A stretch of 64,000 nt of DNA from Cyanobacteria bacterium FACHB-DQ100 (GCA_014695195.1 JACJNW010000016.1:62001-126000), one strand, 5' to 3'; positions 27,029 to 35,709 are shown, counted from the first letter of the stretch. Numbers and translations are program-made. Notes: generated from the letters alone by a model not told the origin.

Positions 27029-27694
27029 CTAGAACGCTTTCAGCAGTTCGTAGGTTTTGCTCTCGACTAAAATGTAAATCCCTAATCCAATTAGCACGAA
27101 GGGAACAATTCGATCGCCATAGCGGGTAATGAATTGTGCAATTGCAGGATGACGGCTCAACGAATTCGCAACTATACACCAAACTGCAATCATGATAAAA
27201 AACACAGCTACAGTGATAGCTAGAGTAATCGGAGTGCTATTGGCAAACAAAGGAACATAGCTACCAATATTGTCGCCACCGTTCGCGATCGTTACAGTGG
27301 CAACCTGATAGGTTTGAGGAGCCAGAAAAGACTGTGGCTTATGGGCTAAAACTTCTGAATGAACGGTTTGAAGCGTTGTTTCTTCTTTTCGGAAGAAATG
27401 ACTGAACCCAATCGCAATGGGTAGGAAACCGAGCAAGCCGAGCCAAGGACGAGGAATCAAGTACCCTCCAAAAAATCCAGGCAAACTGGCGAGAAGCAAG
27501 AGTCCGAAGCCAAGATATTGACCAAACCAGATGTGTTTCGGACGGAGCCGATGATCAACCTGTGCGAAAAACAGCATCAGAATCAAAATGTCATCGAGAT
27601 TGGTAGCAGCAAAAGCGGCGATACTAGTTGTGATCGCAATTCCCACTTCTACAGGTGTGATTGCGAGCGGATTGAAAAAAAGAGTTTGAAGCAT
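27029..27694 (-). CDS. CadD-family cadmium-resistance-type transporter, paralogue A
   Basis: A 221-aa protein with six hydrophobic segments. The two matching halves of the CadD/LysE-like fold contain AAFAATNLDDILILMLFFAQ and VATVTIANGGDNIGSYVPLF, with the acidic NLDD and NGGDN positions in membrane helices. The family was named for cadmium resistance, but the substrate of cyanobacterial members is unproven. It converges on the NIL operon and is divergent from the SPFH gene at 27795. A paralogue lies at 31265-31987. Confidence 0.88.
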   Translation of the reverse strand: MLQTLFFNPLAITPVEVGIAITTSIAAFAATNLDDILILMLFFAQVDHRLRPKHIWFGQYLGFGLLLLASLPGFFGGYLIPRPWLGLLGFLPIAIGFSHFFRKEETTLQTVHSEVLAHKPQSFLAPQTYQVATVTIANGGDNIGSYVPLFANSTPITLAITVAVFFIMIAVWCIVANSLSRHPAIAQFITRYGDRIVPFVLIGLGIYILVESKTYELLKAF

Positions 27695-27794
27695 GAAGAA
27701 AGCGTCGTCCGTATCTGTTGTATATTAACGGAAGTTCTCCTAAAGTTCGATGATTGCTGAACCTTCTGGATTCTGAAACATAACCCTTAAAGCA

Positions 27795-28634
27795 TTGAAA
27801 GTGCCGAAGAAGAACTCACAAGACTCTCAAATTGCCTTCAAAGTCATCCTGGTTTTGCTCTGTTTGGCGTTGCTTTCAAGCTTCTTTGCGATCGTCAATG
27901 CTGGAGAGCGGGGTGTTTTGATGCGCTTTGGTGCAGTGCAAGAAATAGTCTTGTCAGAAGGCATTCATCCAATCCTTCCGATCGTTTACACGGTTGAGAA
28001 ACTCAGTGTTCGGGTGCAAAGCCAGGAAATCTCAGCCGAAGCATCCTCTAGAGATTTACAAGATGTCTATGCTGATGTTGCACTCAACTGGCATATCGTC
28101 CCCACAGAAGTTCACCGACTCTATCAGCAAATTGGCAACAAGCAGGCGGTGATCGAGCGCATTATCAGTCCAGCGGTCGAAGAAGTGCTAAAAGCCGTCA
28201 TGGCGAAGTATACGGCTGAGGCGATTATTACCGAGCGTGGAACTGTCAAAGCTGAGGTTGATCAAGCTTTGACTGAACGATTACAGCCTTATCACATCGC
28301 TGTGGATGATCTGTCGCTGGTGCATATTAAGTTTTCAGAACGGTTTAGAGAGGCAGTCGAAGCGAAACAGGTGGCAGAACAGGAAGCAAAACAAGCAGAG
28401 TTTGTCGCACTGAAAGCCGCAAAAGAAGCAGAAGCGATCTCCAATCGAGCCAGAGGAGAAGCGGTTGCTCAACAATTGTTACGAGAGAGCTTAACGCCTG
28501 AACTTTTGCAGAGACAAGCGATCGAGAAATGGAACGGAAATTTACCGTTTATTGTCGGTGGTGAAGGGACAAAGCTATTGGATCTGAAACAACTGATTGA
28601 GACTAGCCAGAAATTGCAAGCGCCTCAGAAGTAG
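27795..28634 (+). CDS. Prohibitin/SPFH-family membrane protein
   Basis: A 279-aa prohibitin-like protein. It has one N-terminal membrane anchor (VILVLLCLALLSSFFAIVNA). The SPFH domain begins with GERGVLMRFGAVQEIVLSEG and continues through QEISAEASSRDLQDVYADVA. A long charged coiled coil rich in Ala, Glu and Lys (AVEAKQVAEQEAKQAEFVAL) follows, and the protein ends with a short hydrophobic tail. Such proteins form ring assemblies that organise membrane proteins and modulate FtsH. The start is TTG at 27795, or a GTG two codons later. Its 3' end overlaps the convergent DUF1634 gene by 10 bp. Confidence 0.9.
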   Translation: MKVPKKNSQDSQIAFKVILVLLCLALLSSFFAIVNAGERGVLMRFGAVQEIVLSEGIHPILPIVYTVEKLSVRVQSQEISAEASSRDLQDVYADVALNWHIVPTEVHRLYQQIGNKQAVIERIISPAVEEVLKAVMAKYTAEAIITERGTVKAEVDQALTERLQPYHIAVDDLSLVHIKFSERFREAVEAKQVAEQEAKQAEFVALKAAKEAEAISNRARGEAVAQQLLRESLTPELLQRQAIEKWNGNLPFIVGGEGTKLLDLKQLIETSQKLQAPQK

Positions 28635-29053
28635 GCACCAATAAAGCTGTAGATCAAGCCAGAAAGAACTACGGCAGTAATTGCAGCATAGGTAAAGTCG
28701 CGCCAGCGAAGAAACGAGATGAATGAGAGAATGACTCGGACGATCGGCGTCGCAATCAGGATCAGTAGCCCAAACTGAATGATAGCGCGACGATGACCTG
28801 CAAACATTGCAGTGATAATCCCTGCGGGCGATCGATACATCGCAGGTTCGCCCCTGAAGACATGATAATCAACAGGTTCAGCCCCATGTCGAACAATGTA
28901 GAGAATGCCACCGATTAAGACAATTGCGCTTGCAAGCCACACACCAGATTGCAGTAAATTGCTAATCGATCGGGATAACTGTGCTTCATGAGAGGGCGTG
29001 AGGATTTGCGTTTCGAGGGTTGAAACCGCTTTTGGATCTGCATCTTGATACAT
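28625..29053 (-). CDS. DUF1634-family membrane protein
   Basis: A 142-aa protein with three hydrophobic segments: WLASAIVLIGGILYIV, IIQFGLLILIATPIVRVILS and YAAITAVVLSGLIYSFIGAY. The conserved GEPAMYRSPAGI loop lies between the first two. DUF1634 proteins are typically encoded beside TauE/SafE exporters, as here, where the TauE gene ends at the base next to this start codon. It is probably a second subunit of that exporter. It is the last gene of a six-gene leftward operon. Confidence 0.85.
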   Translation of the reverse strand: MYQDADPKAVSTLETQILTPSHEAQLSRSISNLLQSGVWLASAIVLIGGILYIVRHGAEPVDYHVFRGEPAMYRSPAGIITAMFAGHRRAIIQFGLLILIATPIVRVILSFISFLRWRDFTYAAITAVVLSGLIYSFIGAYF

Positions 29054-29890
29054 CTATGCCCCTCCCATCAGGCTGTTATACACCATCTTAAGCGCCATCA
29101 CGACGAGTACCAGACTAAATAGAATTCGTAGTGATTGAGTTTTCGCGCCGATTAAAACCTTTGCACCGAGCAATGCGCCAGGAAATACGCCTAGCATCAC
29201 AGGCATTGCTAGTCCTGGATCGATATAGCCTCGCGCTAAGTACACACCCGCAGAAGCCGCAGCCGTGACTCCGATCATAAAATTGCTCGTTGTTGTTGAA
29301 ACCTTGAATGGAAGCTGCATTGCCTGATCCATTGCTAAGACTTTGAATCCACCTGAACCAATTCCCAACAGTCCAGACAATGCTCCAGCGATCACCATAA
29401 TGCTAAATCCGGTTGAAACCGACTGTGCTTCATAAGCGATTGCGCCATTTGGAGTGGGACAGGTTCCGTTCAACTGCAATTGTGCAGCAAGTGGATCGCT
29501 GGTCTCTGGTTGACAAAATTCCGGTCGCGATTGTTGAGCAAGGTAGGCTGAATAGAGCAAGGTGATTGCTAACACGATCGCCAACATCTTTACGGAAATG
29601 AAGGTTGCGATTAGCGCGCCAATTAAGGCACCGATCACGGTTGCAACTTCTAAGAACATTGCAATTCTCAGATTGGTAAGTCCTTGTTTAATGTAAGTCG
29701 ATGCCGCTCCCGAAGAGGTTGCAATCACAGAAACGAGCGAAGCCCCGATCGCATATCGAATATCAATGTCAAACACTGAAGTTAACAATGGAACCAAGAC
29801 GACACCACCGCCCAATCCTGTGAGAGCACCAAGAAAGCCAGCGACAAACGATCCAAACCAAACTAATAGCGAAAACTCTAAAATGTTCAA
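29054..29890 (-). CDS. TauE/SafE-family sulfite exporter, paralogue B
   Basis: A 278-aa membrane protein with eight or so helices. The repeat signatures GFLGALTGLGGGVVLVPLLT and GALSGLLGIGSGGFKVLAMD are both present, with the N-terminal AIGASLVSVIATSSGAA motif. It contains an extra hydrophilic loop of about 30 residues in the middle with two Cys (FCQPETSDPLA... and NGTCPTPNGA), facing outside or inside depending on topology. The gene directly abuts the DUF1634 gene and is 15 bp from the PAP2 gene. Its substrate is likely sulfite or a small sulfonate. Confidence 0.9.
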   Translation of the reverse strand: MNILEFSLLVWFGSFVAGFLGALTGLGGGVVLVPLLTSVFDIDIRYAIGASLVSVIATSSGAASTYIKQGLTNLRIAMFLEVATVIGALIGALIATFISVKMLAIVLAITLLYSAYLAQQSRPEFCQPETSDPLAAQLQLNGTCPTPNGAIAYEAQSVSTGFSIMVIAGALSGLLGIGSGGFKVLAMDQAMQLPFKVSTTTSNFMIGVTAAASAGVYLARGYIDPGLAMPVMLGVFPGALLGAKVLIGAKTQSLRILFSLVLVVMALKMVYNSLMGGA

Positions 29891-29905
29891 GGTAATCCTG
29901 CCCTT

Positions 29906-30622
29906 TTAACTCCGGGTAGACTGTAATTCATCCGGTAAAAGTGTTGTTTCTTCGTATGGGGCTTCGAGATGAGGGCGAATAATTAAGCTCACTCCGATCG
30001 CCCAAGCGAGAGAAATCATCCACCCTGCCAAAATATCACTGGGAAAGTGAACGCCTAAATAAAGACGAGTCCAAGCGATCATCACTACAAAGCCCGCTCC
30101 GATCGCACTGACCCATCCGCACCAGCGGCTCCCCCAAGTCAGAATCACTAAAGCCGCAGCTAGGGACATACTCGACATCGCGTGTCCACTTGGGAAAGAG
30201 AAATCGGTATGCGGTGTGAGCGTTTCCCATAGATCGGGACGATCGCGATGCAGCCAGATTTTTGCAGTGCGGTTGATTAAAGCACTGCCAAGCAGTGTGA
30301 CCAATAGATAAGAGAGCGATCGCCAACGCCGTCGATACAGCAATCCAATCGAGATTAGGGTCGCAATGGGGAAAACGCCATAAAACACACCCAACGGAGT
30401 AATCGTTACCGCAATTCGATCAAGCATCGATTGAGCGGTGCTGTGAATTGCCGTGAGAATTGCTTGATCCCAAGCAAAAGTACCTTGTTGCCCAATGACG
30501 ATCGCGAACTGCTCAAAGCCAATGAGTGGCAATACAACACCTGTGAATAAGAGCAGTAAGGTGCGCCATCGAGCTGCCAGAATTTGACGAAAGAATTGCG
30601 GAAACGATCGAGAAGTTGCCAT
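29906..30622 (-). CDS. PAP2-family lipid phosphatase, paralogue B
   Basis: A 238-aa phosphatase paralogous to the gene at 21250. The same three active-site blocks appear: KIWLHRDRP, FSFPSGHAMSSMSL, and TRLYLGVHFPSDILAGW. The opening ARWRTLLLLFTGVVLPLIGF and the ILTAIHSTAQSMLDRIAVTI segment also match paralogue A. It sits in a tight operon (14-15 bp to either neighbour) with a secreted protein and a TauE exporter, so its lipid or diphosphate substrate may be linked to what that system exports. Confidence 0.92.
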   Translation of the reverse strand: MATSRSFPQFFRQILAARWRTLLLLFTGVVLPLIGFEQFAIVIGQQGTFAWDQAILTAIHSTAQSMLDRIAVTITPLGVFYGVFPIATLISIGLLYRRRWRSLSYLLVTLLGSALINRTAKIWLHRDRPDLWETLTPHTDFSFPSGHAMSSMSLAAALVILTWGSRWCGWVSAIGAGFVVMIAWTRLYLGVHFPSDILAGWMISLAWAIGVSLIIRPHLEAPYEETTLLPDELQSTRS

Positions 30623-30636
30623 TGATTTAACGCTGT

Positions 30637-31260
30637 CTAATCTTCAATTGGAGCATTGGGAGCAGTTGCCTCAACACTAGCTAGGGTTAGATCTGGGATG
30701 GGCAAAGTGCTGTCAGGTGATGCAGTCAAAGTTTTTGCGGCGGGTAAGTTAAGCTCAATTTCGCCATCTGGGTTGCTTGTAATCGTGAGTTGAGTTCCAC
30801 TCACAAATTGCAGCGCGACCGGCTGGGTTAGCTCAGGTTGACCTGCAAGTTTTGCACCTGTGGGCAAGTAAATGCCATCACAGTTCCAATCATCATCTGT
30901 GGTTTTTCCAGTTCCGAGATAGTACAAGGTGCTGGGTTGAGGCGTTTTCTTCGCTTTGTGAGCGTAAACGGAGATCGTCTTCCCAGTTTCATTTCGGCAT
31001 TGTGACCAGTCAGAAGCCGTTTCGAGAATGTACTTCTGTAAGTTCAATGCGCCAAGCTTTTGTTCAATTTCGACGGGACTTAGCTCTGAGTTTTTGGGAT
31101 TAGATTTAGCGTTGAGCAAATCCGCGATCGCCGTTGTCACTTCAGTATATTCCGGTGTGGTCGTCAACTTAGGCGCATCGGCTAGAGCGGCAGGCACGAT
31201 CGCAATCTGAATCAACATCACCAAAGCTACTAAGACTAGCTTAAATCGTTTCATCATCAT
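30637..31260 (-). CDS. Secreted protein of unknown function, paralogue B
   Basis: A 207-aa protein with a signal peptide (LVLVALVMLIQIAIVPAALA, cleavage before DAPKL). The mature part begins DAPKLTTTPEYTEVTTAIAD. The motifs WSQCRNETGKTISVYAHK and DDWNCDGIYLPTGAKLAGQP match paralogue A at 18502, including both cysteines. The C-terminus (DGEIELNLPAAKTL) also aligns. The family is not known to me. Being third in an operon of transporters and a lipid phosphatase suggests a periplasmic binding or accessory function. Confidence 0.8.
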   Translation of the reverse strand: MMMKRFKLVLVALVMLIQIAIVPAALADAPKLTTTPEYTEVTTAIADLLNAKSNPKNSELSPVEIEQKLGALNLQKYILETASDWSQCRNETGKTISVYAHKAKKTPQPSTLYYLGTGKTTDDDWNCDGIYLPTGAKLAGQPELTQPVALQFVSGTQLTITSNPDGEIELNLPAAKTLTASPDSTLPIPDLTLASVEATAPNAPIED

Positions 31261-31264
31261 TCTC

Positions 31265-31987
31265 CTAAAGTTCGTTTTGTTCAGGTTTCGTCAGGGTAGG
31301 AACGTGGGTACGCATGAGATGAATCAAACCCATGCTGCTAATCACCAAAGCAATCACGGTTAGTCCTCGATCTTCGAGCGTGTGGCTATCAATCAAAATC
31401 AGCACGCCCAAGCCGATTAACACAAAAGGAACGAGCTGATTCCCGTAGCGAGTGAGAGAATCCGCGATCGCATCAACCCGACTTAATCGATAGGCGGCAT
31501 AGCACCAAACACCCACCATTGTGAAAAACGTGGTGATAATCACCAACAAGCTTTCCCAAGTTGCACTGGCAAACAAAGGGACATAGATGCCAATGTTATC
31601 TCCTCCATTCGCGAAAGTCACGGCTGCCACGCTGTAAGTTTGCGGAGACAGAAAACTGGTTAACCAATCGCTTTGTGGTTGCTCGTTGGATGACTCATCC
31701 TCAGGCTCATCAGAGTCGGGATTGATCAATCGAACCACACCGATCGCGATCGGCACAAGTCCGAGCAATCCAATCCAGGGACGCGGAAACAACGCACTTC
31801 CAAAGAAGCTGGGCAGGGTTGCTAATACCAGCGCTCCAAATCCCAAATATTGCCCCGCTACGATATGTCTGCGGCGGAACAGAGCATTCACTTGCGCGAA
31901 GAACAACATCAGAATCACGATGTCATCTAAGTTTGTGGCAGTGAAAGCAGTGATGCCTGTAGAAAATGCTTTGATCAATTCATTCAT
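31265..31987 (-). CDS. CadD-family transporter, paralogue B
   Basis: A 240-aa membrane protein paralogous to 27029. The key in-membrane acidic motifs are conserved: AFTATNLDDIVILMLFFAQV and AAVTFANGGDNIGIYVPLF. An acidic loop of about 20 residues (PDSDEPEDESSNEQP) between helices is longer than in paralogue A and could bind a divalent metal. An extra C-terminal helix (GLTVIALVISSMGLIHLMRT) is also unique to this copy. It lies 4 bp from the secreted protein gene and 2 bp from the APC permease, so they are co-translated. Confidence 0.88.
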   Translation of the reverse strand: MNELIKAFSTGITAFTATNLDDIVILMLFFAQVNALFRRRHIVAGQYLGFGALVLATLPSFFGSALFPRPWIGLLGLVPIAIGVVRLINPDSDEPEDESSNEQPQSDWLTSFLSPQTYSVAAVTFANGGDNIGIYVPLFASATWESLLVIITTFFTMVGVWCYAAYRLSRVDAIADSLTRYGNQLVPFVLIGLGVLILIDSHTLEDRGLTVIALVISSMGLIHLMRTHVPTLTKPEQNEL

Positions 31988-31989
31988 CG

Positions 31990-33447
31990 CTAATCAACCT
32001 TTTTTTGCTCTGCGTGATGGTCATGAATGGCTTCAATCGATCGCTGCATTTGTCGAGCTAATCGCGGGAAACGGTAACGCTGGAACACAAACCAGGCAAA
32101 ACCTACGGCAACATACAACAAAAACAGATAGGGAAAGACATTGGCAGGAGGCTCTGGAACTGGAAACAAATCGCTGCCAGGAATCCCGATCGTTCCCAAG
32201 ACGGGAAGCATCATAAATGCAACCCCAAAGACAGAGACGACAATGTTCTTCAGACGGAGTTGACCCAAGCGATGCAGGTACACCGGAGCCGCGATCGAGA
32301 TCAGAATGTACACTAGCAAAAAGCCATAGGTGCAAATTGTGCCAAAATAACCTTGACTTTCAAACGGAGTGACACCAAACAATAAAACGGCTGTCGGGAT
32401 CGCAAAGGTTAGGAGCGAAGCGAGCGCGATCGCCGTATGCGGTGTGAGATTCTCTTCGTGAGAAGCACCTAGCGAGGTATGAAACACACCATGCCGCGCC
32501 ATCAGAAACAAGACTCGTGCAGTTGGATTGATACAGCCCAGCGTACAAGTAAAAAAGCTCAACAGTGCTCCTAAGCTGATCAAGATGCCTAAGAAATCTA
32601 CGCCTGCTTGGTGCGCTAGGAAGTCAAGCGGTGCTTCTGTTTTTGCCAGATCGACCGATGCACCTTGAAATGCTAAAACTTCGACGTAAGCCATGAAAAT
32701 GAAGAACAATCCTGCCAGAATCGTACTCTGCGTGACCGACTTTGGAATCGATTTGAGGGGATTTTTGGCTTCATCTCCGAGCGAAGTCGAGCTTTCAAAG
32801 CCCGAAAATCCAAACACAACTAAGACAATTCCCGCCGTGATCCCGCCCGGAGTTGCGTTTTGTAATGTGAGTTGAGCCGGATCGATCGCAAATCCCTTGT
32901 GTCCCCAAATCAGAATGCCGAGCAGCAAAATAGAAGCGATCGATGCGCCTTCCAGCAGCAACATCATTTTGGCAGAGAGTTGAATGTCTTTGTGGGCAGC
33001 ATACCAAGCCGCAGCCACTCCCACCGCAAACAGCGTCAAGATATGAGTATGAATGCCAACATAACCCAGCAGCTTCTGTCCAAAAATCGCAAAGCCGCAC
33101 AAAGTAGACATTCCGGTGAACAAGTAAGCCAAAATCAATCCCCAACCGCTCAACATCCCTGCGGTTGGACCTAATCCTTTCACCACATAGGAATAGAGCG
33201 ACCCCGGAGAAGCAGAGCGGCGGGCAAATTCGTTAATGTTGATGCCCACGAAAAGCAGTCCGATCATCCCCAGCAAAAAGCTGAGCCAAGTGCCATTTCC
33301 TGATGAAGCGTAGATTAAGCCCATCACCGCCGCTGGGACTGTCGTTGGAGCAAGCACTGCAAAAGATTGGGCTAACACCTCACCGTAAGAGAGACACTCT
33401 CGCTTTAAGCCATGCAGGCTTGGAGAGATAGGAATTTCAGCAGTCAT
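31990..33447 (-). CDS. APC-superfamily amino acid permease
   Basis: A 485-aa transporter with about twelve to fourteen helices. The first helix carries the broken-helix substrate site of the APC fold (QSFAVLAPTTVPAAVMGLIY). Further features are RRSASPGSLYSYVVKGLGP and VFGFSGFESSTSLGDEAKNP, a stretch strongly conserved in APC amino acid/polyamine carriers. It is the first gene of the six-gene operon running to 28625. A degenerate sulfur-island operator lies about 150 bp upstream. Import of a sulfur amino acid or an amine-type organosulfur compound is possible but unproven. Confidence 0.9.
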   Translation of the reverse strand: MTAEIPISPSLHGLKRECLSYGEVLAQSFAVLAPTTVPAAVMGLIYASSGNGTWLSFLLGMIGLLFVGININEFARRSASPGSLYSYVVKGLGPTAGMLSGWGLILAYLFTGMSTLCGFAIFGQKLLGYVGIHTHILTLFAVGVAAAWYAAHKDIQLSAKMMLLLEGASIASILLLGILIWGHKGFAIDPAQLTLQNATPGGITAGIVLVVFGFSGFESSTSLGDEAKNPLKSIPKSVTQSTILAGLFFIFMAYVEVLAFQGASVDLAKTEAPLDFLAHQAGVDFLGILISLGALLSFFTCTLGCINPTARVLFLMARHGVFHTSLGASHEENLTPHTAIALASLLTFAIPTAVLLFGVTPFESQGYFGTICTYGFLLVYILISIAAPVYLHRLGQLRLKNIVVSVFGVAFMMLPVLGTIGIPGSDLFPVPEPPANVFPYLFLLYVAVGFAWFVFQRYRFPRLARQMQRSIEAIHDHHAEQKKVD

Positions 33448-34055
33448 GATAGAGCGTTCCTTGTAATGTTTGAGAGCCGGGGTCTGTCTGTATGTGTGAA
33501 TGGATAAGGTTTGCCCGATTCAAAATCGATTTAGATTTGTTGTTTTTCACTGTATTCCTATTACTTGATAGAAGCAAGTAGTCTTTCTTGTCAAAACGAT
33601 AAACCGAGATGATTGAAGCGAAATGTTATAAAAATATGAAATTAATTTTTGCCGTATCTGAGAATAAACCTTTGAATAAAAAGACTTCTAAGGATTTCAA
33701 GCAAATAAAATAAGTGCAGAATTTCACCTAATCCAATCACCTTTATAGGCTTTAAAGAGGATAAGAAATACTGAAAAATTTCATTTGCTACTAAAATAAT
33801 CACCTCAAATTTGACCTAATTACGGGAATTTCTGAACTAGGAAGTTACCGATAGTTTTAAAGCCTTTAGAAGTGCGATCGAGATAATTTTTGAGCGCAAA
33901 GATGAGCTTCTGTGTTGCATCGTTCTAGCTTAGATTCTGCAATCAAGTGACTGTGATGCGGATTTCACCTAGACGGTAGCAGGGTGATCTCCTGCTCGAC
34001 TGGGGCTGTATGTTTCACAGATTTCAGGATCGTGTTACTATCTAATCTAAGTAAA
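33448..34055. other. Upstream region of the APC-TauE operon
   Basis: About 600 bp, strongly A/T rich between 33.5 and 33.85 kb, with no coding frame. It should contain the leftward operon promoter and the degenerate operator at 33595. Short TTTAAAG-containing stretches near 33750 and 33850 look alike but form no clear repeat. Confidence 0.5.
33595..33620 (-). promoter_or_regulatory. Degenerate 26-bp operator upstream of the APC-TauE operon
   Basis: Read on the minus strand, the spacer TCATCTCGGT and right half TTATCGTT closely match the site at 25380 (TCCTATCGGT, TTATCGCT). The left half CGCTTCAA is degraded. It lies 148 bp upstream of the permease start. Moderate to weak evidence taken alone, strengthened by the context. 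Confidence 0.42.
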
Positions 34056-34081
34056 TACGGTAATTCAATCGGTTTATCGTA
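34056..34081 (+). promoter_or_regulatory. 26-bp operator upstream of a 35-aa membrane peptide
   Basis: Halves TACGGTAA and TTATCGTA around spacer TTCAATCGGT. Outer symmetry extends to AAATACG and CGTATTT (34053-34084). It lies about 235 bp before the small gene at 34316 and more than 500 bp before the rhodanese, which has its own copy. Confidence 0.75.
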
Positions 34082-34315
34082 TTTATTGAGTGATCGCACC
34101 GTTGGGTCAAGTAGAAATCTCTAAAAACTCAATGTGAAGATCGCTCAGCACAATCTCTCCTGTCTATCATCCCGTTCGCTAATTCAATTTCTGCATCTTT
34201 GCAAATAGATGAGCCTGTGCCGACCTAGGGCTACCGCGAACCAACGGGAGAATGAATCCTTGACAGTTGAAAGTTACGAGAACCTTAACCACTGAAATAT
34301 GGGTCAGGAAATTTG

Positions 34316-34423
34316 ATGAATCGTGCTACTCCCCTTCTCACCCTAACGCTGGTCTGTATCACTACTCTGCTTATCCTGCTGAGCATACTTCTTATTCCCT
34401 TGTTCTTTGGAGGGATCAGCTAG
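34316..34423 (+). CDS. 35-aa single-span membrane peptide
   Basis: ATG at 34316 to TAG at 34421-34423. The peptide starts MNRATPLLTLT, continues into an almost pure Leu/Ile/Val helix (LVCITTLLILLSILLIPLFF) and ends GGIS. A TCAGGAAATTTG ribosome site is well placed. It resembles the small one-helix subunits common in cyanobacterial membrane complexes, but matches none I recognise. It is downstream of a strong operator and could be a regulatory or assembly subunit of one of the island's transporters. Confidence 0.55.
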   Translation: MNRATPLLTLTLVCITTLLILLSILLIPLFFGGIS

Positions 34424-34527
34424 AGCATCTATCTACTTAAGTTAGTTAATCTCTGCAATGTCTAACTTTTCGATGCTGTCGGGCTTGAGATCTTTGTCGA
34501 TTTGTGGAATTCTAGAAAATAGATTTG

Positions 34528-34553
34528 TCCAGTAAACCGGTCGAAATACCGTA
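34528..34553 (+). promoter_or_regulatory. 26-bp operator upstream of the rhodanese
   Basis: Halves TCCAGTAA and ATACCGTA around spacer ACCGGTCGAA. The centre GTCGAA and the right half agree with the consensus. It ends 51 bp before the rhodanese ATG. The left half resembles that of the ssuE site (TGCAGTAA). Confidence 0.7.
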
Positions 34554-34604
34554 TTTTTGGAGCGCTCATTCCTTTTACAACCCTCATCATTTCAGGTTAA
34601 GGTC

Positions 34605-35579
34605 ATGATTCGGAAATTACTGCGTCTCAGGCTGAAGAAGCCCAAAGTTCTAGCGGTGTTAGCTGCGCTGCTAGTTAGCCTCATTGCCATTCCAGCTTTT
34701 TCGGGTTCGCCGTTAATGGCAAGCCAAAGTGCAACCATTCAGTTTGTTTCCCCGGATTGGGTAGCGAAAAATAGCAGCGATCGCAATCTCCGGGTTCTAG
34801 ATGTTCGCATTAACCCATTGGAGTATTTTGCAGGGCACTTGCCAAATGCCGTTCATATTGCAGACAACACATTTCGCGGTCCCAACGGCTTGCTGCCTGT
34901 GCAATATTGGAACACAAGCAAGTTAGGGCAGCTTTTCTCGCAAGCAGGGGTATCAAATAATAGCCGCGTGTTGGTGTACTCGGATGGGCGCGATGTTCTC
35001 GGCGCAACTATGGTGGCTTATTTGTTAGAACGATCGGGCGTGAAAGATATTGCTGTGTTAGATGGTGGATTTGCGGCGTACAAGACATCTGGGCAACCTG
35101 TAACCCAAGAATTTCCTAAGTATCAGCCGACTCGCTTTACCGTTCAGGATAATCCCTTAATTCGAGTGACGCTTGCGGACGTGCGCGGCTTTCTGAATCA
35201 ACCAACAGTCAAGTTCATTGATCCAAGACCACCTAAATTGTTTAGTGGTGAAGAGAAGATCTGGACGCGCAATGGTCATATTCCGGGAGCGCGAAACATT
35301 CCTTGGGTATCGTTTACAACGGGCAATCCAGCGACGAGCGAAGGAAACTTCCACAAGCTGAAGTCTTTGGATGAAATTAAGCAAATCCTAGCATCGAAGA
35401 AGATTACGCCTGCGGACAATGTGATCGTATCGTGCAGCACCGGGCGGGAAGCAACATTACAATACGTCGTGCTGAAACATCTATTGAAGTATCCCAAAGT
35501 GCGGGTTTACGAAGGATCGTGGACGGAGTATAGCCAGTCAGATCTACCTGTTGAAACGGGTGCTGATAAGGTGGCTTAA
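34605..35579 (+). CDS. Exported two-domain rhodanese (thiosulfate/3-mercaptopyruvate sulfurtransferase)
   Basis: A 324-aa protein with an N-terminal signal or membrane anchor (VLAVLAALLVSLIAIPAFSG), then two rhodanese domains. The first (VLDVRINPLEYFAGHLPNAV) has Asp in place of the catalytic Cys (VYSDGRDVLG) and is structural. The second (FIDPRPPKLFSGEEKIWTRN) carries the active loop CSTGRE with Cys277. It would transfer sulfane sulfur in the periplasm or at the membrane. The start is the ATG at 34605 behind AGGTTAAGG; the frame stays open further up through the operator zone. A dedicated 26-bp operator links it to the sulfur regulon. Confidence 0.92.
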   Translation: MIRKLLRLRLKKPKVLAVLAALLVSLIAIPAFSGSPLMASQSATIQFVSPDWVAKNSSDRNLRVLDVRINPLEYFAGHLPNAVHIADNTFRGPNGLLPVQYWNTSKLGQLFSQAGVSNNSRVLVYSDGRDVLGATMVAYLLERSGVKDIAVLDGGFAAYKTSGQPVTQEFPKYQPTRFTVQDNPLIRVTLADVRGFLNQPTVKFIDPRPPKLFSGEEKIWTRNGHIPGARNIPWVSFTTGNPATSEGNFHKLKSLDEIKQILASKKITPADNVIVSCSTGREATLQYVVLKHLLKYPKVRVYEGSWTEYSQSDLPVETGADKVA

Positions 35580-35709
35580 CGAGTGTTCTCGATGTAGTGA
35601 TGCAAGCAGATGCACCCTGTCTGTCAGCAGTTTATTGCTCCTGTACAAAAAGGTAGATCATGCTTGTATCGCTGCAATTTTATAGTTCGTTTTGGGTAGG
35701 TAACTTACG

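Noticed and set aside
27705-27735. TCCGT...ACGGA inverted repeat between CadD and SPFH genes
   Set aside because: The arms are only 5 bp, the spacing differs from the 26-bp motif and there is no TCG centre.
34205-34265. Possible riboswitch in the leader of the 35-aa peptide gene
   Set aside because: CTAGGG and ACGGGAG stretches loosely recall ykkC/guanidine RNA parts, but the order and pairing do not fit any class I can recall. It would need a covariance-model search.
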